A stretch of 64,000 nucleotides of DNA, taken from Anomaloglossus baeobatrachus. Its lineage: Eukaryota; Chordata; Amphibia; Anura; Aromobatidae. This document shows, one piece after another, positions 55,392 through 64,000 of this stretch. The position numbers and the translations under genes are program-made. The DNA lies in contig NC_134364.1 of assembly GCF_048569485.1 (NCBI RefSeq), positions 132,766,252 to 132,830,251 of the forward strand, in the 5' to 3' direction. The notes beneath the pieces were generated by a model. The model saw only the letters and a list, made by a program, of their open reading frames with translations. It was not told the origin of the DNA and searched no databases. Each line of letters begins with the position of its first letter. Position 1 is the stretch's first letter.

Positions 55392-56350
55392 CGGTTGGCT
55401 CTATGGCGGGGATCACCGCATGTCCAGCATCTTCCCATCGGCCGGCTGGGTTGTTGTCTCGCTTGCCGGCCCGCCTGTTGGTCTAAGGTGAGCTGTAACA
55501 CCTGTTTCTGCAACTCTGCCACCATCTGTTTCAGTTCTTCCATGTTGCTGTTCGGAGTCCCGATACCAGATATGGACCTGCAAGCCGCGGTATATGTCTG
55601 TGTCTCCACGACAGGTCCCCTTGAACGTTCTATAGCTTCTTGTTTGGCCTCAGCGAACGTAAAGGCCGGATTTATCCGGAGTAGATCTTGCAATGAGCGG
55701 TTAAGGTACGGGTCTCTCAATCCAGTCACAAACTGATCTCTCAACACCAGGTCACGGGTACCCGTACTAGCTATCTGTTCTTCGTTTCTACCGACTTGTT
55801 CTAGTAGCACTTGAAGGGCATTGGCATATTGAGGAATGTCCTCCGACTCGAGTTGAGTACGCCGGAAGAACATATAGCGCAATGTTCCCGCATATGTGGT
55901 CGGCCCATAGGTGTTCTCCAGCACCCGCACCAAGTCATCCAACGTACGCTGGCCCCTAACCGTCTCCAGCCTGACTGTCGTCCACGCTTCCCCTTCTAAT
56001 GTTAGCATGGCCATTTCTGCTAAGGTCTTAGGATCAGTGTTATACATTTCCCCCACTATCTTAAGTTGTTCAGTCCATTCAGTTACAGGATAGTTCCGTC
56101 CGTCAAACTTTCTCACCTGATTGACAATAGACGTCGGGGGAGCCGTCCGGTTATAAGTTACTACCGGGGGATGATTTTGTTGGTCACACATCCTGCCGAC
56201 TACGCCACATGAAGCGACCGGTGGTAGGGCCGCGGGTGTGTGTGTATGCTCTATTCCAACAAAATCCCCATACTCAGATTTTACCGGTAGTAACATTTCT
56301 TTACTAGGAAACATATTTATAATACAATCAACCGAACTATCTGCGCACAT
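55304..56350 (-). pseudogene. Gypsy gag region with CCHC zinc knuckle, fossil
   Basis: Capsid-like helical region (KFDGRNYPVTEWTEQL, LTLEGEAWTTV, LVRVLENTYGP, FRRTQLESEDIPQYANAL) followed by a single zinc knuckle CWTCGDPRHRANRC near the C-terminus. It overlaps the start of pol, as is usual for the family. It contrasts with elements A and B, whose Gag-like proteins have a cold-shock-like domain where this one has the knuckle. Confidence 0.88.
56190..56207 (-). other. Primer-binding site of the gypsy element
   Basis: On the minus strand TGGCGTAGTCGGCAGGAT, two bases inside the upstream LTR. From memory this is an exact 18-nt complement of the 3' end (with CCA) of vertebrate serine tRNA with AGA or UGA anticodon. 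Confidence 0.85.
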
Positions 56351-57017
56351 GAGTATAGTGGAGTCCCTGGATTTTCACTCCTTCCGGGTACGCAGCAAGA
56401 AGAAAGGAAAAACAACAACAAAGAAATGGCAGCAACTTTCCCTAACTTTCCCTACAATCACGTACCAGTCTATCCCGGAAGAAGATGCCGCTCCCACGTC
56501 GCAGGCCTGGAGTCTCACGATGATGGGTCCCGGTGCAGCGCTGAAGGGATGCAGCTCCTCGGTCTTTTCCTTTGATCTTCCCCCGCTGGTAACGGATTCT
56601 AATCAGTCTTTTAGTCCCGGGGCACGCCGAGCAGAAGGGAGGTCACAGCCCCTGCACTTACACTCTGGTTGCGATGCTCTGCAGTCCGGTTAGATCCTTG
56701 GTGAAAACAAAGTCCTGCAGACCGGGAATGGCAGAAACCACTTCCACAGGGTGATTTCTCCAAGTCTCCGGTGGCAAAAGAGCCCTCTGTTCAGGGAGAC
56801 CACACGCAGCTCTCCTCTGGCTGAGCTCTGGAGCTGAACAACCTTCCCGCACTTTTTTTTCTTCCTGGTTTTCACACACAAGCTGCAGTAGGGGATTTCC
56901 CAGCTCTGTGTTTGTGATTGTACAGTCTGACACTGCCCCCTTGTGGGCAATTGCTGAAACAGTATTCAAATCCATTTCTACATTAATGATGCAGTCTGAA
57001 TTGTTGATCCCATTACA
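56210..57017 (-). repeat. 5' LTR of the gypsy element
   Basis: 808 bp, near-identical partner of 50383-51190. Confidence 0.93.
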
Positions 57018-57021
57018 CCTG

Positions 57022-57771
57022 TACAGACTACTAGAGCTGCACAACACCCTACTGGCTCCTGTACAGACTACTAGAGCTGCACAACACCCTACTGGCTCCT
57101 GTACAGACTACTAGAGCTGCACAACACCCTACTGGTTCCTATACAGACTAATAGAGCTGCATAACACCCTACTGGCTCCTGTACAGACTAGTAGAGCTGC
57201 ACAACACCCTACTGGTTCCTGTACAGACTAGTAGAGCTGCACAACACCCTACTGGTTCCTGTACAGACTAGTAGAGCTGCACAACACCCTACTGGTTCCT
57301 ATACAGACTAATAGAGCTGCATAACACCCTACTGGCTCCTGTACAGACTAGTAGAGCTGCACAACACCCTACTGGTTCCTGTACAGACTAGTAGAGCTGC
57401 ACAACACCCTACTGGTTCCTGTACAGACTAGTAGAGCTGCACAACACCCTACTGGTTCCTGTACAGACTAGTAGAGCTGCACAACACCCTACTGGTTCCT
57501 GTACAGACTAGTAGAGCTGCACAACACCCTACTGGTTCCTGTACAGACTAATAGAGCTGCACAACACCCTACTGGTTCCTGTACAGACTAGTAGAGCTGC
57601 ACAACACCCTACTGGTTCCTGTACAGACTAGTAGAGCTGCACAACACCCTACTGGTTCCTGTGCAGACTAGTAGAGCTGCACAACACCCTACTGGTTCCT
57701 GTACAGACTAGTAGAGCAGCACAACACCCTACTGGGTCCTGTGCAGACTAATAGAGCTGCACAACAGCTGT
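57022..57771. repeat. 40-bp minisatellite, third block
   Basis: About 19 units, the right continuation of the array split by solo LTR G and the gypsy element. It fades out at AACAGCTGTACAG. Confidence 0.95.
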
Positions 57772-58409
57772 ACAGATTAAAATATCCTTAGCCACACAAG
57801 TAAAAACCCACAATTCAGACTTTTCTGCCTGAAAGTCCATCAAATTGTTTCTCAAACCTCCTAAGGAACTAGAGGGGAGGTTGCCAAAGCACTACAAATC
57901 CACATCAGAAAAACATGGAGAGGTAGACAGTACATAGGTAAAGATTCCCCTACATGTCCTCATTCACCAATTTATTACTTCAAAATATATTCTGGAAGTT
58001 CCAAAGTAATCCAAAGGGTAAAGTCCCATGACATACATCGATTCCTATGGAGCTTTGTTCTTAGAACGAGGCTTTAGAGGTCACTGCCGGTCAGCGGCAA
58101 ACCTGGAATTTTTTTACTCTCGAAGCATTTTGGGTATTGGGAGACAAATTGTGCTCCCTCTACCCTCCGATCGATACCCCTGCAATGTGATCATGAGGGC
58201 TCAATAGTTGCCATGGTGACCAAAGGTCATCAAGGTGACCTCCGGGTCACTCAGTCATGAAAGCGTCAAGAATCATGCAAAGAGCATGATGCCAGGTTCT
58301 TTTGTCAGTGTAAAACTGACAGTATAATGTATTGCAATCCTGGAGCATTTTAATACATTATACATTAGGGGATCAGGGAAATAAAAAGCAATTTCCTATA
58401 TAGAGACTA
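57772..58409. other. Spacer, nothing recognised
   Basis: About 640 bp with no supportable ORF, RNA gene or repeat boundary. Confidence 0.5.
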
Positions 58410-58590
58410 AGGGGTACTTTACACGCTGCGACATCGCTAGCGATCTCGTTAGCGATGTGAAATTCTAGATAGCAAGTGCGATCTTTCGAGATCGCACATA
58501 GGTCATTTTACGCATGTGTGATCTCAAAAGATCGCACTTGCGATCTAGAATTTCACATCGCTAGCGATGTCGCAGTGTGTAAAGTGCCCT
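58410..58590. mobile_element. 181-bp palindromic MITE (Harbinger-like), copy 2
   Basis: Same family and same length as 39632-39812: AGGGGTACTTTACACGCTGC at the left, inverted partner at the right, CATCGCTAGCGAT cores and a central palindrome on GATCTAGAATTTCACATCG. Flanking triplets CTA and TTA differ by one base. Confidence 0.8.
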
Positions 58591-59090
58591 TTAGTGAAAA
58601 AAAAGTTTTAAAAAAAATTGGTAAAAATCTTTTTCAAAAATCAGCACACAAAGAAAATATTTTTAAATAAATATGCATATTTAAGTTAAAAAAAAAGTAC
58701 ACATCATTAGCTTACCGACCACCGGCTTGCATGTGACCTTGGCTTCTCTTGCTCCTTTCTACTGACGTGACCTCCCAGCTTCTGACACTTGGCTTGATCG
58801 ACTACTCTGCAGACCGTCCCAGCCTTGGTACTAGTGAACCCTATCGGGCAAGTGCCTCACTACACATAGGAACTCCACACCATTCCAGTGTGCCTGCGCC
58901 CCCTGGTGGTGAAAGTTACATGTGGCCTGTGTACAATAGGTCAAGCAGAAACACATTTTTTTAATTTTCTCTGAAAATAAATATAAGAACATGGAATCAA
59001 GGCTTGCCAAACTGGCATCAGTGTTCAATGAATCTACAAGTGTGAATTTACACATATCAGATATAAAAAAAAATTGCATCTGTGGCGCCC
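58591..59090. other. Spacer, nothing recognised
   Basis: About 500 bp of AT-rich sequence between the MITE and LTR C; no feature identified. Confidence 0.5.
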
Positions 59091-60946
59091 TGGCCTAGCC
59101 AGGTCGTCACAGATAACATACAAACACCCCCCACCCCCACTAGACAGGGACACCAGCCAAACAAAAACCCTTGTTACCTCCCTCCAGTGACTGATGTCCA
59201 CACCAGGTGGGGTGGAGTCAAGCGGTTGGCTCCACCCACCGAGGAGTTCACAGGCCTGGAGGTGGGAAAAGTGACAGAAAGAAGTTGGAGTTTGAAGTGA
59301 GAGGAACAAACACTTGGGTGTCTGGGTTTGTGGCCCAGACACTGACAGCAAGGTTGGCAGACGGTGGTGGCCGTCTGCAGGAGTGGTGGAGCAACGCGGA
59401 ACCGTAGGACCGGGGACGGGCGACGGCCCGCCGGTACCGACCGGGGAGCGAAGTGAAGCCAGCACACACAGGCAGGGTCATCGGACGCCGACCAGGCTTG
59501 GAGCCGCCGACAATAGTCAGATCCGAATGTGACTGGAACCCCAGGGGTTTCACAACAGCAAAAGTCCCGATTGAAGGCAACAGCCCACACCGTGAGGGTA
59601 TACAGCTACTGCCTAAGGCTAGAGACCCAAGGGCCAGCGCCTGCGGGCAAACGGGCTCCTCCGGTACCCATACACCGGGGAGCGGACTACCGTTGGGAAT
59701 CCATAGTAGTCAGAAGGAGAACATCAAGGTGCAGGGAAAGACAGCCGCCATCACCTGTACGGGGAGAGACACAGCAGCCCTACTGCGGGACCCGTCCATC
59801 CAGCCGTTTGGTTTACCGAGGACTTTGTACCTTTCTTGCTGAGTGAGTACACCCGTGCCATCCGGCACCACGCCGCGCTGTCCCTGCAATCCTGCACCTC
59901 ACCAACCCTGCCTCCCCGTCACATCATCGGTCCCCGGGACCACTGACCCCTGCTAACGGAGGGGGAAAACAACATCCCAGCTGCTCCCTACCATCGCTCC
60001 CGGGATCCCCGTCACCAGCAGCGGTGGTGCCCATCTTCACCACGACCCATGGGTGGCGTCACGGACTAAATCCCCCAAACCAACCACCCCTTTCACTCAC
60101 GGGCGAGGAGCGCCGCTCGAGTCCCCGGATCCGGCCCACCGCTCGAGCCACCAAGCAGCCGCAGCAGCGCCGGACCCGAGCATTAGTGAGAGCGCAGCAG
60201 CGACGGCGTCCTCCCCGCCCGCGACAACTTGGCGTTATGAACAGGATTGAACCCATCTACTTACCAGTAGAAGTGCGCCTTGTGATCTCCGCCGGTGGTG
60301 TCCGGCCGTAAATTTTGAAGCGCCGCCATCTTGGCGCGAAAATCTCCCGCTCGAGCATCTTCTCCGAGCAGGGAAGGCGCGAAAGCGAAGCCCCGCCCCC
60401 AACAAATGGAAGTGCTGAAGAGTACCAAGGGGGGACGGGAAAAAGATGTCTGCACCCGACGGACCTGTTGGAGGAGCGGCGGTCGCAGCCGCGGCGGCAT
60501 GTAACTAGCGCTGCTGCGTGCAGGGACGCCAGGACTCTGCTGAGACACGTTCCTGGATCCAGCCGAAAGATGTTCCAGGAGCTCCAGGCCCAAGTCCACT
60601 TCATGCTGGCGAAGTGGACGTCAGAGATGAAGGGCCTGGCCGCAACCGTTTGGGCATCCAAAGTGGAGGTGGTCTCAGAGGAGCGGGTAAGCGACCCACG
60701 CCCCTATGTCCCTGAGGGATCGGTCGATATGGCTGAGGGGCACGGCCTGCTGCCATTCACCACGCTACCTCCCTCACTGCTCATGCCCGCGGCCAACGCC
60801 CCGACCGACACGTTACCCCTGTCAGCAGTAGCGGAGCCCGCAGCGTCTGAGGGAGAGGAACCAGACCTGCGACCCCTGGGCCTTACCTTTGTCACCGCCC
60901 TGGCACCCGTCCCGGCTTCCATCCCGACTGCGACGGAGATGACGAC
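59091..60946 (+). mobile_element. LTR element C, 5' part, interrupted by hAT copy 2
   Basis: Fossil. 5' LTR 59091-60226 (1136 bp, opens TGTGGCGCCCTGG with partner CCAGGTCGTCACA, ends CGCGACA), primer site TGGCGTTATGAACAGGAT at 60230-60247, then the start of a Gag-like region. The hAT enters at 60947 and the rest lies beyond the window, so presence of the cold-shock-like domain cannot be checked here. It is closely related to solo LTR D. Confidence 0.8.
60315..60946 (+). pseudogene. Gag-like N-terminal region of element C (interrupted fossil)
   Basis: Contains QVHFMLAKWTSEMKGLAATVWA and SEERV at about 60594-60690, matching QAHFLMTRWTTEMKGLAADVRA in element A, then a Pro/Ala-rich part (PLSAVAEPAASE). 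It is ended by the hAT insertion at 60947. Confidence 0.7.
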
Positions 60947-61269
60947 TAGAGATGAGCGAACCGGTCGCGGTTCGGCTCGAGGCGGTTCGCCGAACGGAGC
61001 TCCCGTTCGAGTTCGGTTTGTCGAATGTTCGACGAACCGAACTCGAACTGCATAGGAAACAATGGCAGGCATTCACAAACACATAAAAACACCTAGAAAA
61101 CACCCTCAAAGGTGTCCAAAAGGTGACAAACAACTCACAACACAAACACATGGGAAAGTGACAAGGACAAATTCTCATGTGAAAACAAAACAGCGTTACG
61201 AGGAAAAAGAGGACGAGACACAGATATAGGTATGGCATGCTCTTCTAAAATCATGTAAAACACCGCAAG

Positions 61270-61910
61270 GTGACTCTAAGCGGAGTCTCCCTTTTTTCCA
61301 AAAATTGGGCCACACAGACACCCCATCAGTGGCAGCACTTGTGCCCTAGTTGCAAACAGGATGTTTTTATTTGCATCAAGCACATTCAAAAATACGCCAT
61401 TCTTAACCGTCCCCAGGATGACACCGGGGTAGGTAGCAAAGTCTTTCCTGATCCCAGCTCTGTTCATCTTGGATCATTTTTAAAAAACACAGCAAGCAAG
61501 GGTTACTCCAAGCGGAGTCTTCCTTTTTTCCAAAAATTGGGCCACACACACACCCACCCCTTCAGTGGCAGCACTTGTGCCCCAGTTGTACACTTCACAG
61601 CTAGATTTCCATCAAGCACATTCAAAAATACGCCATAATTAACCGTCCCCAGGATGACACCGGGGTAGGTAGATAAAGTCTTTGCTGAACCATGACTTGT
61701 TCATCTTGGCTCCTTTTAAAAACAATGTAAGCAAGGGTTACTCCAAGCGGAGTCTCCCTTTTTTCAAAAAATTGGGCCACACAGACACCCCATCAGTGGC
61801 AGCACTTGTGCCCTAGTTGCAAACAGGATGTTTTGATTTGCATCAAGCACATTCCAAATCCACAAGCATTTACTCTCCCCAGGATGACACAGGGGTAGTA
61901 AATTCCTGGT
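61270..61910 (-). repeat. Threefold repeat of transposase 3' end plus 3' UTR (hAT copy 2)
   Basis: Same three-unit structure as 15310-15985, reverse strand, with ATGACACCGGGGTAGGTA and CAAGCGGAGTCTCCCTTTTT recurring. The shared copy number shows that the triplication predates both insertions. Confidence 0.78.
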
Positions 61911-64000
61911 GGATCCATGACTTGTTCATTTTGATGAACGTTAGTCTGTCCACATTGTCACTGGACAGACGCGTGCGCTTATCTGTCAGCACACACCCAG
62001 CAGCACTGAAGACACGTTCAGAGACAACGCTGGCAGCTGGACACGACAAAATCTCCAAGGCGTAAGTGGAGAGCTCTGGCCATTTTTCTAGATTTGAAGC
62101 CCAAAATGAGCAAGGCTCCATTTGCAAAGTCATGGCATTGATGTTCATTTGGAGATACTCCTGTATCATCCTCTCCAGCCGTTGACTATGTGTCAGACTT
62201 GCTGTCTCTGGTGGCCTTGCAAAGGAGGGTCTAAAAAAATTATGAAAAGATTCCATAAAATTGCTGTTACCAGCATCAGATACGGTCCTACTGGTACGGG
62301 TAGACTGTTGAAGATGACGAGACCGTCCCATGTTTGTGAAGTTACAACTGGGAGATTCACTCCCTGCACCTGCACGGTTGTTTGGTGGAAAAGCCGAGCT
62401 AAGATCGAGTAACAGGTTCTGCTGATACTCCTGCATACGTGCGTCCCTTTCTATGGAAGGAATTATGTCACAAAATTTGGACTTGTACCGGGGATCTAAT
62501 AGTGTGGCAAGCCAGTAGTCATCATCACTTCTAATTTTGACAATACGAGGGTCATGTTGGAGGTAGTGCAACAAGAAGGCACTCATGTGTCTTGCGCAGC
62601 CATGCGGACCAAGTCCATGCTGTGTTTGTGGCATAGAGGTGCTAACCGTTCTTTCTTCCTCTGACATCTCCCCCAACCTCTTTCAACTGAAATTTGACCA
62701 AGGTCTCCCTCATCTGCTGAGTCTTCCATGTCCATGGACAGTTCGTCCTCCATTTCTTCATGTTCTCCTGCACCTTCCTCAACATTTCGCCTGCTACTAT
62801 GCGCCCTTGTTGATCCCTGTCCCCCATGGTCCCATGCCTGCTGCGTTGGTGATGATGAACGTCTGGACCTTGGTGATGTTGTTGTGTCTTCGCATATGAA
62901 TCCTCCTGTAGTTCCTCCCCTTCCTGTTGTCCCACCCCCTGACTCCGAATAGTGTTTAGCGTGTGTTCCAGCATGTAAATGACTGGAATTGTCATGCTGA
63001 TAATGGCATTGTCAGCGCTAAACATATTCGTCGCCATGTCGAAACTGTGCAGAAGGGTGCATAGGTCCTTGATCTGAGACCACTCCATCAGGGTGATCTG
63101 CCCCACCTCTGCATCTCGTTGGCCCAGGCTATACGTCATGACGTATTGCACCAGGGCTCGGCGGTGCTGCCACAGTCGCTGTAACATGTGGAGAGTCGAA
63201 TTCCAGCGTGCCGCCACATCGCATTTCAGGCGATGAACCAGCAGGCCAAAAGACTTCTGGAGAGATGCAAGTCGCTCAGCTGCGGTGGTTGAACGGCGGA
63301 AGTGAGCAGACAGTTTTCGTGCCCTGGTCAGAAGGCCATCTAGGCCGGGATAGTGTGTTAAGAATTGCTGGACGACAAGGTTCAACACGTGAGCCATACA
63401 AGGCACGTGTGTCACCTTGCCCAGGCGAAGGGCCGCACCCAGGTTTGCAGCATTGTCGCACACGGCCTTACCAGGCTGCAGGTTGAGTGGAGACAACCAT
63501 TTATTAAACTCTGACCGCAGAGCTGACCACAACTCCTCAGCTGTGTGACTCCTATTCCCAAGACATGTCAAGCTAAAGACCGCCTGAAGCCGTTGCGCTC
63601 TGCTGCCAGCATAGTAATGAGGGGTGCGTGATTCCTTCTGCGCAGTGAGAACGCTGGTGGCCTGACCAGGCAGGCTTGGGGCGGAGGTGGAGGACCCAGA
63701 TGAGGTGGAGGAGGCAGAAGCAGTGGCGGAACTTGGACAGACAGAGGATTGACACACAAGTCGTGGGGACGGCAAGACTTGTGCAGCAGACCCTTCACCA
63801 TCTCTCACCATAGTTACCCAGTGCCCAGTCAGCGACATGTAACGTCCCTGTCCATGCTTACTGGTCCAAGTATCGGTGGTGAAATGCACCCGTTCACACA
63901 CAGAGTTTCTCAAGGAAGCGGTGATGTTGTGTGCGACATGCTGGTGTAGCGCGGGCACACCTTTCTTAGAGAAGTAGTGGCGACTAGGCATCTGGTACTG
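61870..64000 (-). pseudogene. hAT transposase, C-terminal two-thirds, copy 2
   Basis: Open from the window edge to 62642 and again 62676-61870. Contains TTDTWTSKHGQG (first catalytic Asp), CDNAANLGAAL with VTHVPCMAHVLNLVVQQFL, an acidic insert, LLDPRYKSKFCD and the C-terminal dimerisation block with SERVFSAAG. The two open stretches differ in frame: comparison with copy 1 puts the shift near SYAKTQQ (about 62895), where a few bases are lost, with the original acidic frame resuming at about 62670. Apart from that, no stop was seen in the visible part. The BED finger would lie outside the window. Confidence 0.85.

Larger units (their letters stand above)
50383..57017 (-). mobile_element. Young Ty3/gypsy LTR retrotransposon
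   Basis: Fossil on the minus strand with 808-bp LTRs (57017-56210 upstream, 51190-50383 downstream), a primer site just inside the upstream LTR, a gag region, a pol region (protease, reverse transcriptase, RNase H, integrase) and a G-rich polypurine tract at about 51191-51208. The 4-bp duplication CCTG lies at 50379-50382 and 57018-57021. I count about three differences between the two LTRs (about 0.4%), so the insertion is recent. It looks nearly whole, with about two breaks in pol. The domain order (integrase last) identifies Ty3/gypsy. Confidence 0.92.
60947..64000 (-). mobile_element. hAT DNA transposon, copy 2 (runs off the window)
   Basis: Its terminus TAGAGATGAGCGAACCGG matches the end of copy 1, and the rest matches about 13250-16296 of copy 1 in reverse. 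It sits inside the Gag-like region of element C. The expected 8-bp duplication would be ATGACGAC (60939-60946), to be found again at the far end outside the window. It is better preserved than copy 1. Confidence 0.88.

Noticed and set aside
46416-57771. CRISPR-like array
   Set aside because: The 40-bp units are head-to-tail with no unique spacers, and the context is a eukaryotic genome; it is a minisatellite.

Overview
The window looks like intergenic DNA from a large, repeat-rich vertebrate genome, most likely an amphibian. It holds L2-clade LINE, Penelope-like, PIF/Harbinger, BED-type hAT, Tc1/mariner and chromovirus-style LTR elements nested in one another, plus long minisatellites. I found no host protein-coding gene, tRNA or rRNA. 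Almost everything is mobile or tandemly repeated DNA, and many insertions can be delimited to the base by their target-site duplications (TSDs).

Layout. 1-24090 was once a single 43-bp minisatellite. It has been split by LTR element A (102-9846, TSD TAAG), a hAT (9859-16296, TSD CTCTTAAG) and solo LTR E (16516-21816). Element A's 5' LTR was itself hit by an L2-like LINE (661-5856), which was later hit by solo LTR D (1183-2359, TSD TCTG). The hAT carries a Penelope relic with a hammerhead ribozyme, and LTR E carries a Penelope-like element with a long palindrome (17526-21687). 25085-32408 is a PIF/Harbinger transposon with both genes apparently intact and a 17-copy array of a 161-bp exon-like unit. 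32680-38733 holds a mariner remnant, a MITE and a Tc1-like relic. 38839-45340 is LTR element B, a tandem LTR-internal-LTR-leader structure containing a MITE and solo LTR F. 46416-57771 is a 40-bp minisatellite split by solo LTR G and a young Ty3/gypsy element (50383-57017). 58410-64000 holds a MITE, LTR element C and a second hAT that runs off the window.

The most interesting system is the group of LTR elements A-G. They have no visible pol. They share 1.1-1.2 kb GC-rich LTRs, a serine-tRNA-type primer site, an AAGGGGGAA polypurine tract and 4-bp TSDs. A and B encode a Gag-like protein whose C-terminal part looks like a cold-shock domain. Each LTR opens with a hairpin-forming sequence, and each carries an internal copy of the first 10-14 nt of the primer-binding site. 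The young gypsy element uses the same class of primer site and 4-bp TSD. It also entered the 40-bp array at the same unit position as solo LTR G, so it is a candidate source of trans-acting enzymes. All of these LTR elements are treated as fossils here.
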